64,000 bases of DNA from Chitinophaga ginsengisegetis (GTDB lineage: Bacteria; Bacteroidota; Bacteroidia; Chitinophagales; Chitinophagaceae). A model generated the notes under the pieces. The model was given only the letters and a program-made list of their open reading frames with translations, made no database searches and was not told the origin of the DNA. Below, in pieces: positions 1 to 9,939 of this stretch. A program made the translations under genes and the position numbers. Numbering within the stretch: the stretch's first letter is position 1; every line of letters begins with the position of its first letter. Location of the stretch: contig NZ_FUZZ01000006.1 in assembly GCF_900168065.1 (NCBI RefSeq), forward strand, positions 124,001-188,000, read 5' to 3'.

Positions 1-461
1 GCTGTTTCAATACCCTGGTTGAACAAAGCCACAATCTGTTCATTAAACCCCACATTATAGACCGGGCTTTTCCTGGAGAAGAAAAGATTATCAGTTAACT
101 GTTTCATATAACTGCCATTAAAACCTACCCAGTATTCATTCCATCCTTTGCCTTTAAGCGGCCGGTAGGTATGCCATTCGCCGGGAAATAGCAACAGGAT
201 AGTACCGGCAACGACTTTAGTTAGCTTGCAGCTCGCCGATTCAAATGAACCTTCTCCTTCTGTAATGTACAGCAGGATGTATTCCTGCAATACCCTTCCG
301 GTATTGGGGCTGAACCAATATGCCGATGGATGGCTTTTAGGAGGGTAGTCACTATTGGGCGATATAACCTGGAAACCAATAGTAGTGGTGTATAATCCCC
401 ACAGTTCGTCTGTTTCATTTACTGTCAGATAATTGACGTTTTGATTCCTTTTATTTTTCAT
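1..461 (-). CDS. AraC-family transcriptional regulator, N-terminal part (runs off the window)
   Basis: Reading leftward from an ATG at 461 the frame stays open to the window edge (153 codons). The translation holds a cupin-type ligand-binding domain like that in AraC regulators: a YITEGEGSFES strand, then LLFPGEWHTYRP, then GWNEYWVGFNG at about residues 112-122. This Trp-rich signature is typical of sugar-responsive AraC proteins in Bacteroidota. The C-terminal DNA-binding helices would lie outside the window. It is divergent from the SusC gene at 840, so it is the likely local regulator of that glycan locus (inference). Confidence is high for the family and low for the ligand. Confidence 0.8.
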   Translation of the reverse strand, partial: MKNKRNQNVNYLTVNETDELWGLYTTTIGFQVISPNSDYPPKSHPSAYWFSPNTGRVLQEYILLYITEGEGSFESASCKLTKVVAGTILLLFPGEWHTYRPLKGKGWNEYWVGFNGSYMKQLTDNLFFSRKSPVYNVGFNEQIVALFNQGIET

Positions 462-839
462 TGGTGTGTCAAAAAGTTAAATGATTCCATCAGAATTTAT
501 CAATGCACCTTTTAGATTCAGGTTACTTTGCATTACCAACTTAATTGAAAAACAGGATAGATGACTACTGAAATATTAAAGTTCCGGCTGACTTTAAATT
601 GTTTTATGGCGAAAAATTTTTGATAGAAAGTTTTCATATAAAAGTAGCGCTTTTTGTGATGATATCAACGTTTCATTCCGGCTGCAGATCAGCAACCGGA
701 GGTTAAATTCACGTTTGAAAAATTAATCTTTATGAATGCATCAACCACCTGTCGGCCTGCCGCCGCACAGAAGTAACCGTCATTTCTAAATTGTAAATAA
801 TTCCACTACCAGCGATGTTTAAAACCAAAATCTCATGTT
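462..839. promoter_or_regulatory. Divergent intergenic region between AraC-type regulator and SusC
   Basis: These 378 bases contain no credible gene. They separate the leftward regulator from the rightward SusC gene and must hold both promoters. The stretch is AT-rich. I found no clean pairing of a -33 TTTG with a -7 TAnnTTTG element and no strong inverted repeat, so no specific promoter or operator is called. Confidence 0.4.
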
Positions 840-3800
840 ATGTTAAACAAGCAATTTGATTCTCTATTGCCTATCAAAGCATCATTTTTATTGCTATTCC
901 TTTTGGGCATCTCACAAATTTCCTTTGCTCAGCAAAAAATAACGGTAAGCGGTAATGTTGTATCAGACAGCAGTCAACCCGTTTCCAATGTAACTATAAG
1001 AATAAAAGGCGGGACTGCCGGTGGAACCACTGATGAAAACGGCTCCTTTAAGATTAGCGTTGCTAAGGGTGCAGTCCTGCTTTTTTCTTCTATAGGATAT
1101 GAAGAGAAACAGGTAACAGCCATGAAAGATGGAGCGGTACTAACGGTGATGCTTACCCCAAGCAATGCCAGGTTAAATGACATTGTGGTGGTTGGATACG
1201 GGACCCGCAAAAAAGAAACGCTGACAGGTTCCATTGCTTCTGTTAAAGGAAGCGACCTGGTTAAATCACCGGCGGGTAATTTCTCCAATTCGTTAGCAGG
1301 CCGATTACCTGGTTTGGTGGCTATTACCAGAACAGGCGAGCCTGGAAATGACGGATCCACCTTACGGATACGCGGGGCCAATACACTTGGCGATAATTCC
1401 CCGCTTGTGGTTGTTGACGGCATTGCCGGCAGAAGCCTGGAACGGCTGGACCCCGCCACCATTGAATCTGTTACGATCTTAAAAGATGCGTCTGCAGCGA
1501 TATACGGATCACAGGCGGCCAATGGCGTTATCCTTGTCACCACCAAACGCGGCGCATCCGGTAAGCCCACCATTCAATTCTCCCTGAACCAGGGATGGAA
1601 TACACCTACCGTTCTTCCCAAAATGGCGGATGCGCCTCTTTATGCACAGTTACAGAATGAAATTTCCGCTGCTTATCATCCCGGCGACCCATTACCTTAT
1701 TCGGCAGAAGATATCCAGAAGTATAAAGATGGCTCTGATCCCTGGGGGCATCCCAATACGGATTGGTTTAAAGAAACAATCAGGAAAAATTCCCCGCAAC
1801 GCTACGGCAACTTAACGTTGTCAGGCGGCGCTGAGGCCATAAAGTATTTCATTTCACTTGGATCGAATTTTACCGACGGGATTTTCAGGGACGGAGCTAC
1901 TAACTATTCGCAGACTAATTTTCAAAGTAATATTGACGCAAAAGTTACCAACAACATCCGTTTGAGTTTTGATGTGGTTGGGCGGCAGGAAAACAGGAAC
2001 TATTCAGGCGGAGGCGCCAATGGAGGAAGCGCCGATCAGGCACAAAATGTTTTCTGGGCATTAAACAGGTCTTTTCCTACCTGGCCGGCGAGATGGCCTA
2101 ATGGCTTGCCCGGGCCGGATATTGAATATGGCGCTAACCCGGTAGTGCTGGTTACAGATGCCACGGGTTATACCAAATCAAGAAGTTATATTTTTCAGAG
2201 TAATGTAAGGCTCGTGGTTACTATTCCATGGGTAAAAGGACTGTCGTTAACGGGTAATGCAGCAATGGACAGAACTATTGTCAGTACCAAACAATTCAGA
2301 AAGCCATGGTTCCTCTATACCTGGGATAAAACAAGTTTAGATGCCAATGGAACTCCGCTGCTGGTAGCATCAAAGAAAGGAAATACTGATCCGCGGCTGC
2401 AACAGTGGATGGATAACAATTCTAATGTAACCCTCAATGCGCTGTTAAATTATGACAGGGTTTTTGATAAGCATGATATTAAAGTTCTTTTTGCGGCGGA
2501 ACGTATTGCCGGTGATAACATGAATTTCTGGGCTTTCAGGAGAAACTATACCAGCGATATTCTTGACGAACTGGATTTAGGAAGTAATGAATTAAAAGAT
2601 AATGGAGGATCATCCGGTGTGGCCCGCAGGTTAGATTATTTCGGAAGACTAAGCTATGCCTATGACGCAAAGTACCTCGCTGAATTTGTGTGGAGGTACG
2701 ACGGCTCTTATATTTTTGATCCGGCCGGTAAGCAATTTGGATTTTTTCCAGGGATATCCCTGGGATACAGGATCTCTAATGAAAAATTCTGGAAAGATAA
2801 TATCGCTTTTATCAATGAAATGAAAATAAGAGGCTCCTGGGGAAAAACTGGTAACGACCGGATAGGGCCCTATCAATACCTTACAACCTATGGCTACAAT
2901 GGTGGTTATGTATTTAATGAAAATGTTCCGCAACAGGCGTTGAAAGCATTACGTATTCCAAACGCCGGGGTTACCTGGGAAATAGCCAATCAATCCAATA
3001 TCGGCGCTGATGTGGAGCTGCTCAATAATAAATTAGCGGTAAGCGCTGATTATTTCTACAACCTGCGTACCAATATCCTGGCCTACAGAAACGCTTCTGT
3101 GCCGGGTTCTGCCGGATTAAGCCTGCCGCAGGAAAATATCGGGGAAGTGGTTAACAAGGGTTTTGAATTGCAGGCATCATATCGCGGTAGTGCCGGCGAT
3201 TTCAAATACCAGGTGTCTGCCAACGGCGCCTGGGCAAAGAATCATATCAGGTTCTGGGATGAAACACCCGGCGTGCCCGACTATCAGAAGTCTACCGGCA
3301 ACCAGATGAACGCAAGATTGTATTACCAGGCAACAGGTGTATTCGCAGACCAGGCAGCGATTGATAAATACCCTCATTGGACAGGCGCCCGCCCCGGAGA
3401 TATTATATTCAAAGATGTAAATAACGATGGACAGATTGATGGCCAGGACCAGGTTAGAAGCAACAAAACTACCATACCAACATTTACCGGCGGGCTCAGT
3501 ATCGATTTACAGTATAGGAACTTCTACGCAAATGTATTATTCCAGGGAGCAGCCGGTGCGGAAAGATCCTACCGGACTTTTTCCGGCGGGCCAGGTGTCG
3601 GGAATTTTATGTACAACCTTGTAAAAGACCGCTGGACACCGGAACATCCAAGTACTGTTAACCCGAGAGTATGGGAGCGTGGAGGCGCATATTGGATGAC
3701 AGATGGAGAACCTAATAACACCTATTTCGTTAGAAGCAGTGATTATTTAAGATTGAAAAACTTTGAGGTTGGTTATAACCTGTCATCCGGCATCGCGCAA

Positions 3801-3977
3801 AAAATAGGCATACAATCGCTGAGGATCTATGTCAGCGCCCTGAACTTTTTAACGTTTACAAAGATGAAGGATTTCGATCCTGAATCTCCTGACGACGCTC
3901 CGGGCTCCATTTGGGTGAACAGTGAAGTATATCCATTGAACAAAACCACTAACGTTGGATTAACGGCAACATTCTAA
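840..3977 (+). CDS. SusC/RagA-family TonB-linked outer-membrane transporter
   Basis: 1045 residues. It begins with a signal peptide ending near residue 30 (GISQISFAQ), then a carboxypeptidase-regulatory-like beta domain (about 34-105), a plug domain with the SusC signature VVVGYGTRKKETLTGS near residue 116 and LRIRGANTLGDNSPLVVVDG near 177, and a long TonB-dependent barrel ending in phenylalanine, as barrel proteins usually do. It should import an oligosaccharide across the outer membrane, powered by TonB, with the SusD protein encoded 12 bp downstream as lid. The DPE/QPN-type motifs of the barrel end (FDPESPDDAPGS) are also typical. Substrate cannot be read from sequence; neighbouring GH106-like and six-hairpin enzymes suggest a rhamnose-bearing glycan (inference). 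Confidence 0.95.
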   Translation: MLNKQFDSLLPIKASFLLLFLLGISQISFAQQKITVSGNVVSDSSQPVSNVTIRIKGGTAGGTTDENGSFKISVAKGAVLLFSSIGYEEKQVTAMKDGAVLTVMLTPSNARLNDIVVVGYGTRKKETLTGSIASVKGSDLVKSPAGNFSNSLAGRLPGLVAITRTGEPGNDGSTLRIRGANTLGDNSPLVVVDGIAGRSLERLDPATIESVTILKDASAAIYGSQAANGVILVTTKRGASGKPTIQFSLNQGWNTPTVLPKMADAPLYAQLQNEISAAYHPGDPLPYSAEDIQKYKDGSDPWGHPNTDWFKETIRKNSPQRYGNLTLSGGAEAIKYFISLGSNFTDGIFRDGATNYSQTNFQSNIDAKVTNNIRLSFDVVGRQENRNYSGGGANGGSADQAQNVFWALNRSFPTWPARWPNGLPGPDIEYGANPVVLVTDATGYTKSRSYIFQSNVRLVVTIPWVKGLSLTGNAAMDRTIVSTKQFRKPWFLYTWDKTSLDANGTPLLVASKKGNTDPRLQQWMDNNSNVTLNALLNYDRVFDKHDIKVLFAAERIAGDNMNFWAFRRNYTSDILDELDLGSNELKDNGGSSGVARRLDYFGRLSYAYDAKYLAEFVWRYDGSYIFDPAGKQFGFFPGISLGYRISNEKFWKDNIAFINEMKIRGSWGKTGNDRIGPYQYLTTYGYNGGYVFNENVPQQALKALRIPNAGVTWEIANQSNIGADVELLNNKLAVSADYFYNLRTNILAYRNASVPGSAGLSLPQENIGEVVNKGFELQASYRGSAGDFKYQVSANGAWAKNHIRFWDETPGVPDYQKSTGNQMNARLYYQATGVFADQAAIDKYPHWTGARPGDIIFKDVNNDGQIDGQDQVRSNKTTIPTFTGGLSIDLQYRNFYANVLFQGAAGAERSYRTFSGGPGVGNFMYNLVKDRWTPEHPSTVNPRVWERGGAYWMTDGEPNNTYFVRSSDYLRLKNFEVGYNLSSGIAQKIGIQSLRIYVSALNFLTFTKMKDFDPESPDDAPGSIWVNSEVYPLNKTTNVGLTATF

Positions 3978-3989
3978 AATCAAAAGTGT

Positions 3990-5768
3990 ATGAATTACAG
4001 AAACTCAAACTTAATATATATCGCTACCGGGTTTATATCACTGCTGCTAACATCATGTGGCAAAAGTTTCCTTGATACAAAACCTTCCACACAATTTACA
4101 GAAGTGGATGTCTGGTCTGATCCCAACCTGATACAACTGAACATGAACAGCATTTATAACCAGAACCCCTGGTCGTTCTTCATGACTTCGCTGGCTGTAG
4201 ATGAGGCCAGGTGCTATGATGGGGGAAATGATTATAATATGAGCAACATGCTGATGTCGCCTGATAATGCAGGCTGGGGCGACTGGAACGGCAGGTACAG
4301 CGCTATCCGGGACTGCAATATATTCCTGGAAAATATAGACAAATTGCCGGATGATCCGGCGCTGATTGATGGCGTTACACTGAAAGACAGGTTGAAGGGC
4401 GAAGCCACTTTTTTCAGGGCATGGTATTATCAGTTGCTCATCAGTTATTTTGGCGGTGTACCCCTGGTTACGAAATCCTATAAATTAACAGACGATTTCT
4501 CCGCCGCGCGGAACAGTTATGCAGAGTGCGTGCAGTTTATTTCCGGCGAATGTGATAAGGCGGCTGCATTATTACCCCTGGTGAATACAGGTGCCAACAA
4601 AGGAAGAGTAACAAAAGGCGCCGCTTTGGCGCTTAAATCAAGAGTATTGCTTTATGCAGCCAGCGATCTTCATAATACAACATTTTCCGGGTTTTCCAAC
4701 CCTGAGCTCCTGGGATATGTAGATGGCGACAGGAAGCAACGCTGGCAGGCGGCCAAAGCCGCCGCTAAGGCTGTAATAGACCTGGGCATATACGGTTTGT
4801 ATCAGCCCGGTCCTGCATCAACAGAGGAGGCCGTTCAGAATTATGAGAACCTGTTTATCTCAAAAAATAGTATAGAAGACATCTTTATCCGTTATTACAA
4901 TGCCTCCGTAAACCAGGGAGCTGACTACTGGCAGGTTTTCCCAAATGGATATGGCGGTATTGAAACAAACGGCGCCCCCAGCGAATTGGTAGACGCTTAT
5001 GAAATGAGTGATGGCACTAAATTCTCCAGAACCAACCCTGCACAGAATCTTGAACCATATAAAAACAGGGACCCGCGTTTTTATGCTTCCATTTTATACG
5101 AGGGTGCCACGTTCAGGTCAAGGCCATCCAACTTACTGACAGCCGACCCCGTAGGAGTTTTGCAGGTAGGTACCTGGGAAAAGTGGGATGCTACCGCTAA
5201 TAAAATCGTGTATACGTATGGGTTAGATAGCAGGAACAGCGTGGTTTATGGAGGCGGTTATAATAATACCGGTACCTGTATGCTCAAATTTATAAACCGC
5301 AAAACCGATATGTATGTAAATCACCAGGATGACCTCACCTGGCGCTTCATCCGTTACAGCGAAATCATACTCAATTATGCAGAGGCCTGTATTGGATTAG
5401 GAGAGGAGGCGGAAGCACGCACCTACATTAATATGATCAGGAAAAAAGCGGCCATGCCTGATGTAATGGACGCCGGCGCGGCCCTGTCAGCAAGATACCG
5501 GAATGAAAGGCGTATTGAACTGGTGTACGAAAACCACCGCTTTTTTGATGTGCGCCGCTGGATGATCGGGCCGGAAGCCTATCACCCAATGCATGGGGTT
5601 AATGTTGTGTACAAACTGAATCCCGATCATACAACTGCCACCATTCCCACTGTTACCCCGGTGCAGATCACAAGTGGAAAGTGGGATAATAAGGCCTACT
5701 TTTTACCAATCGCAAGGAGTGAAATGAATAAGAACGATAAGTTAGTGCAGAACCCCGGCTATAATTAA
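3990..5768 (+). CDS. SusD/RagB-family nutrient-binding lipoprotein
   Basis: 592 residues. A lipoprotein signal with lipobox LLTSC places the lipidated cysteine near residue 23. The SusD hallmarks follow: LDTKPSTQFTE after the signal, a TPR-like helical region containing GEATFFRAWYYQLLISYFGG, and the C-terminal RNERRIELVYENHRFFDVRR motif shared by RagB/SusD proteins. It forms the surface-exposed lid over the SusC channel encoded immediately upstream and binds the target glycan. The 12-bp gap implies co-transcription. The last codons (KLVQNPGYN) match the usual SusD C-terminus. Nothing looks truncated. Confidence 0.95.
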   Translation: MNYRNSNLIYIATGFISLLLTSCGKSFLDTKPSTQFTEVDVWSDPNLIQLNMNSIYNQNPWSFFMTSLAVDEARCYDGGNDYNMSNMLMSPDNAGWGDWNGRYSAIRDCNIFLENIDKLPDDPALIDGVTLKDRLKGEATFFRAWYYQLLISYFGGVPLVTKSYKLTDDFSAARNSYAECVQFISGECDKAAALLPLVNTGANKGRVTKGAALALKSRVLLYAASDLHNTTFSGFSNPELLGYVDGDRKQRWQAAKAAAKAVIDLGIYGLYQPGPASTEEAVQNYENLFISKNSIEDIFIRYYNASVNQGADYWQVFPNGYGGIETNGAPSELVDAYEMSDGTKFSRTNPAQNLEPYKNRDPRFYASILYEGATFRSRPSNLLTADPVGVLQVGTWEKWDATANKIVYTYGLDSRNSVVYGGGYNNTGTCMLKFINRKTDMYVNHQDDLTWRFIRYSEIILNYAEACIGLGEEAEARTYINMIRKKAAMPDVMDAGAALSARYRNERRIELVYENHRFFDVRRWMIGPEAYHPMHGVNVVYKLNPDHTTATIPTVTPVQITSGKWDNKAYFLPIARSEMNKNDKLVQNPGYN

Positions 5769-5837
5769 TATCGCGTGTAGCATTGATGGATTTTTATTGA
5801 AAATAATATTCATACCAGTTATTAACTCAAAACAGTA

Positions 5838-8800
5838 ATGAAATATACATATCTGAACATCCTTTTTACCGGTTGCCTGCTGACAATTACTTTGAATATA
5901 TCCGGGCAATCTGAATGGCAAAAAAAGTATAGCGACCCCAAAACGGTTCAACAAATGTTTGTTAGCCCTCCAATGTTCTATGCTCCCCATACTTTCTGGT
6001 TCTGGGATGATACCATCAGGGATGAGCATTTTACGGCTGCTATGGCAGAGGAAATGATGAAGCAGGGACTGAACCCCGGATATGCACATCCCCGGGGTTC
6101 AATGGATCGCTTAAATCCGGCATTTTCTTCATTACCATATAAGCAATACCTGGAAAAACCCTGGTTCAACAGTTTCGGGAATGCCATGCAGGCAGCAAAG
6201 AACAAAGGATTTACCCTGGGGTATTGTGATGAATATGACTGGCCAAGCGGGCAGGCAGCAGGACGGGTATTAGCGCAGCATCCTGAACTGGAGGCAAAAT
6301 ACCTGGATTGGAAACGGTATAAGGTAACGGAGAAATCGACCGTTTATTATGATTCAACAGATTTTGCCGTGGCAGGTAAAATAGCCGGCAATGCCATTGA
6401 TGCTGCATCGCTGCGGATCATTGGAGAAGGAAGCCATTTCAAATGGACGGCGCCACCGGGCGAATGGGTGGTGTATACTTACACAAAAAGATTCCATCCC
6501 GGAATTGATGGTGGGAAAGTTAACTATCTCGATCCCGGATTAATGGAAGTTTTCATCCCGCTTGTTCACGCGCAGTACGCCAAAAAATTTGCAAATGATA
6601 TGGGGAAAACAATTCCTGGCGTTTTTGTTGACAATGAAGGCGACTATGGCTGGCGGATGGCGTGGTCAGAATATCTTGCCAAACGGTATAAGGAAATGAA
6701 AAAACAGGATATCCGTTTATGGCTTCCACTTTTAACAGAAAAGGACAACAACGGTTTGTTTGCAAAAGCCCGTTGTGATTGGTTTGATGTTGTTTCAGAC
6801 GTATATAACAAATGTTACTTTGAGCCTTTGGTGAACTGGCTCAAACAATACAATATGTATTACATCTCCAATCTGTGGGAAGAATCATTGTTGTTACAAA
6901 CTGCCGCCATGGGCGATTTTATGCGCGTTACAAGAACAGCAACTATGCCCGGAACGGATTGTCTTTTAATGAAATCGCAGGATGTTCATGATTTTAAGGA
7001 AGTGCAAACAGTAGCCGAATTGGAAGATCGTCCTTTTATGAGTGAAATTATGGGCGTTGCAGGATGGGAGCAAACACCCGCTATGATGAAAATGACTATT
7101 AATTCTATTACATCATTTGGTATTAACCACGTGGTGCCACATGGAATTAACGTTAACCGGAAAATTGAACAGGATCCGTATCCGCCGGATTGGTTTACCG
7201 AAAATCCATATTGGCCTTATCTGCATAACTGGACGGACTTTTCGAGGCGGGCTGCTTTTGTAAACAGGCAAAGTAAGCTTGTGGCGGATGTTCTCCTGGT
7301 AAACCCGCTTGAAAGTATTTGGGCAAACGCTGAAGGCTTTTTTACGCATGAGGAAAATTTTGGCCTGCTGGAAGGCAAAGAAATCTGGGATACGCTTTCA
7401 CTCGAGATCAACCAGGTGTACTCCGATGCTATGAGAGAATTAAATAAAAATAACATCGACTTTTTAATCGCTGATAAATATTACCTGGATAAAGGAAAAA
7501 CAGGAGCCAATAATAGCGGTGCAAAGATCACTATTAATGACCACAACTTTTCGGCGATCGTTCTTCCACCGGCTTGTGTTATTTCTCATGCCGTATCAGG
7601 TAAGATACTTGAATTTGCTAAAAAGGGTGGCGTTGTGCTGCTCTTGGGTACAACACCCGAAGGATCGCCGGAGAAAGGCATGAAGGATGCATTGATCATT
7701 AGCCAGATGAATGCATTAAAGCGGTTGCCCAATGTTATTGATCTGTCGGGAGATAAAGACAGGCTGAGTAAAATGGTTACTGCTTTGAATGAAAGGGTCC
7801 GGCCACAGATCCGGTTGGAAAACTCAGGCCGGCTCTACACTGCTCACAGAACTATTTCCAATAACCACTTTTACTGGCTTGCCAATAACTCCGATACCGT
7901 GAGAAATTTTTCAGCCTGGTTCAGGGATGGCGATGGCATGGCGCAGATATGGAATTGCGAAACCGGTGAACGTACACCCGTTGCATACGTGAAGGAGAAG
8001 GGATATAACAAGGTAAAAATGACTTTACAACCTTACGAAGGTTATTGGCTTGTATTTGAGCCCGGAACAAGCGATATGAATCCATTGGTACAGCATGAAT
8101 CTGATTTAAAAGAAATTAAGCTCGATGATAAATGGACCATCAGTTATCCGGGGAAAGACACTGTTTATAAAACTACGGCCACTTCATTCACGTTAGCCGG
8201 CAACGGGTTAAGCGAAGATCTTATGTTGTTGGCATATAATGATTCAAAATGGAAGTATACCAGTTTTATGACAGCGCAAAAACGGAACGGGGATGGGCAG
8301 AAAGATGAAATAAAGGATAATGATGCCACTGGTTACCGCTACTGGAGGGTCAATATACCAGTTGGTGCAAAAACAGTAGTGTTCCCTGATAATATGATTG
8401 GCACAACGGTTTGGATGGATGGCGTAAAAACAGACGTGGCGGCGGCGTCAATTGACTTGCCTGCTGATGCACGGTTGCTGTCGTTTGCAAGGTCCGTCAA
8501 AAGTGAGCAGACGCTGACTGCCCCGTTGAAATTTATTGTTGGCAGTAAAGCAAACTGCCCCCTGCAATCCTGGTATGCCTATGGACTTCAGCAGTATTCA
8601 GGATATATTGATTATGAAATACCTGTTGTGCTGAAAGATGTAAATACCAGGACTACAATAGATCTTGGTGATGTAAAGTATATGGCGGAAGTATTTGTAA
8701 ATGATAAACCCGTTGGAGACCGGCTATGGGCGCCCTTTGTATTTGATATATCCAAATACCTGCAGGAGGGAGAAAATAAAATAAGAATACGGGTCGGGAA

Positions 8801-8933
8801 CCTGATGGTTAATGAAATGTGGATGAAATCGGATCTGGGCAAGCTCCGCACCTGGGGCTGGGTAGGTGTGCCCGATTTTAGTAAATATGACGCTGGTTTG
8901 TTAGGCCCCGTTAAGTTAATACAGGCAAAATAA
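5838..8933 (+). CDS. GH106-like glycoside hydrolase (alpha-L-rhamnosidase-related)
   Basis: 1031 residues with a signal peptide (cleavage near ISGQ, residue 22). The mature N-terminus has the run SPPMFYAPHTFWFWDD, followed by EEMMKQGLNPGYAHPRG and LGYCDEYDWPSGQAAG. This resembles the proline- and tryptophan-rich opening and (beta/alpha)8 start of GH106-type alpha-L-rhamnosidases. The last about 150 residues form a jelly-roll carbohydrate-binding-like domain (VFVNDKPVGDRLWAPFVFDI). The gene sits 69 bp after SusD in the same direction, so it probably acts on the imported or surface-bound glycan in the periplasm. Assignment to GH106 proper is tentative; related unclassified glycosidases share this opening. 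Catalytic residues were not assigned. Confidence 0.65.
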   Translation: MKYTYLNILFTGCLLTITLNISGQSEWQKKYSDPKTVQQMFVSPPMFYAPHTFWFWDDTIRDEHFTAAMAEEMMKQGLNPGYAHPRGSMDRLNPAFSSLPYKQYLEKPWFNSFGNAMQAAKNKGFTLGYCDEYDWPSGQAAGRVLAQHPELEAKYLDWKRYKVTEKSTVYYDSTDFAVAGKIAGNAIDAASLRIIGEGSHFKWTAPPGEWVVYTYTKRFHPGIDGGKVNYLDPGLMEVFIPLVHAQYAKKFANDMGKTIPGVFVDNEGDYGWRMAWSEYLAKRYKEMKKQDIRLWLPLLTEKDNNGLFAKARCDWFDVVSDVYNKCYFEPLVNWLKQYNMYYISNLWEESLLLQTAAMGDFMRVTRTATMPGTDCLLMKSQDVHDFKEVQTVAELEDRPFMSEIMGVAGWEQTPAMMKMTINSITSFGINHVVPHGINVNRKIEQDPYPPDWFTENPYWPYLHNWTDFSRRAAFVNRQSKLVADVLLVNPLESIWANAEGFFTHEENFGLLEGKEIWDTLSLEINQVYSDAMRELNKNNIDFLIADKYYLDKGKTGANNSGAKITINDHNFSAIVLPPACVISHAVSGKILEFAKKGGVVLLLGTTPEGSPEKGMKDALIISQMNALKRLPNVIDLSGDKDRLSKMVTALNERVRPQIRLENSGRLYTAHRTISNNHFYWLANNSDTVRNFSAWFRDGDGMAQIWNCETGERTPVAYVKEKGYNKVKMTLQPYEGYWLVFEPGTSDMNPLVQHESDLKEIKLDDKWTISYPGKDTVYKTTATSFTLAGNGLSEDLMLLAYNDSKWKYTSFMTAQKRNGDGQKDEIKDNDATGYRYWRVNIPVGAKTVVFPDNMIGTTVWMDGVKTDVAAASIDLPADARLLSFARSVKSEQTLTAPLKFIVGSKANCPLQSWYAYGLQQYSGYIDYEIPVVLKDVNTRTTIDLGDVKYMAEVFVNDKPVGDRLWAPFVFDISKYLQEGENKIRIRVGNLMVNEMWMKSDLGKLRTWGWVGVPDFSKYDAGLLGPVKLIQAK

Positions 8934-8999
8934 TAATACTATGGGCTTACAGGCATTTGCCTGGCGTGCCTGATATTTTTTAAAAAAAGCTGCATATAT

Positions 9000-9824
9000 A
9001 TGAACACGTTACTCACGCAAAAGCAGATTCAATCTTATAGGGAAGATGGATTTTTATTAATTGAGAACTTTCTTAACCAGGAAGAACTTTCCCATTGGCG
9101 GCAGGTTATTACGGAGGCCGTTGAACAGAGAGATGGCAGGAAAATGCCCGGTAGTGATAAAAAAATGGGCGAAGACGACGGGATCAATACGGAAAGTGAA
9201 TATTTTGGAAAGGTGTTTGACCAGATGATTAATATCTGGCAAACAAACGATGCGGCAAGGCAGATTATGCTTGATGAGAGATTGGGCAAAATGGCCGCAG
9301 AATTAGCAGGGTGGGAGGGTACCCGGATCTGGCATGACCAGGTGCTCATAAAACGTCCCTGGGCCAATCCTACTTCGTGGCACCTGGATACGCCTTTCTG
9401 GTCGTTCACCGATAAGCGGGCACTATCAATATGGGTAGCTTTAGACGACGCTACAAATGAAAACGGGTGTCTGTATTTTATTCCCGGATCTTATCATGAA
9501 ACCGGTTTTGAAAACCAGGCTATCGGGAAAAATATGGATGCAATATTCCAGGTTTACCCACAGCTTGTAACTAAAAGCGCTGTTGCCGCGCCCATGAAGG
9601 CGGGTAGCTGTTCTTTTCATAATGGTTTAACAATACACGGCGCCGGGGCCAATATGACCAATGGCTTCCGCAGGGCGATGACCTGCGCTTATATGCCTGA
9701 TGGCGCCAGATTTAACGGCATAAAGAATATATTAAGTGATGCGCAGGTAACCAGGTTGAAAGTCGGGGATCTGCTGGATGATGATGCACAGAACCCGCTG
9801 ATTTATACAGCCGGGATTCAATAG
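9000..9824 (+). CDS. Phytanoyl-CoA dioxygenase (PhyH)-family Fe(II)/2-oxoglutarate oxygenase
   Basis: 274 residues, no signal peptide, so cytoplasmic. It shows the PhyH opening (QIQSYREDGFLLIENFL) and a complete 2-oxoglutarate oxygenase facial triad: H128 and D130 in SWHLDTPFW and H213 in LTIHGAGAN, with R224 or R225 placed to bind 2-oxoglutarate. The region ALSIWVALDDATNENGCLYF is also characteristic. The family hydroxylates small hydrophobic or sugar-derived substrates with O2. The partner substrate is unknown here. It follows the glycosidase by 66 bp and ends at a strong terminator, so it is the last gene of the first glycan operon. An oxygenase is an unusual member of such a locus. Confidence 0.85.
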   Translation: MNTLLTQKQIQSYREDGFLLIENFLNQEELSHWRQVITEAVEQRDGRKMPGSDKKMGEDDGINTESEYFGKVFDQMINIWQTNDAARQIMLDERLGKMAAELAGWEGTRIWHDQVLIKRPWANPTSWHLDTPFWSFTDKRALSIWVALDDATNENGCLYFIPGSYHETGFENQAIGKNMDAIFQVYPQLVTKSAVAAPMKAGSCSFHNGLTIHGAGANMTNGFRRAMTCAYMPDGARFNGIKNILSDAQVTRLKVGDLLDDDAQNPLIYTAGIQ

Positions 9825-9870
9825 GCCCACCAGGTAATGCTGATTCAAAGTAAATTCCATAAACTGTGTA

Positions 9871-9917
9871 AAACATATAAAACCGGGGTTCTTTCAGGGC
9901 CCCGGTTTTATATGTTT
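9871..9917. terminator. Bidirectional terminator between convergent genes
   Basis: A perfect inverted repeat of 18 bp per arm (9871-9888 and 9900-9917) encloses an 11-nt loop. The arms have a GC core (ACCGGGG/CCCCGGT) and AT-rich outer parts, so each strand ends in a T-rich run. It lies between the oxygenase gene ending at 9824 and the leftward gene ending at 9940, and should stop transcription from both sides. Confidence 0.9.
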
Positions 9918-9939
9918 ATGTTTGATTGAAAGGAGGAGC

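Noticed and set aside
221-418. 65-codon leftward frame near the left edge
   Set aside because: Lies in another frame of the AraC-type gene, whose translation is clearly homologous to the family.
974-1573. 199-codon frame on the minus strand inside the first SusC gene
   Set aside because: It mirrors a strongly supported SusC plug domain, has no recognisable domain and no room for independent signals.
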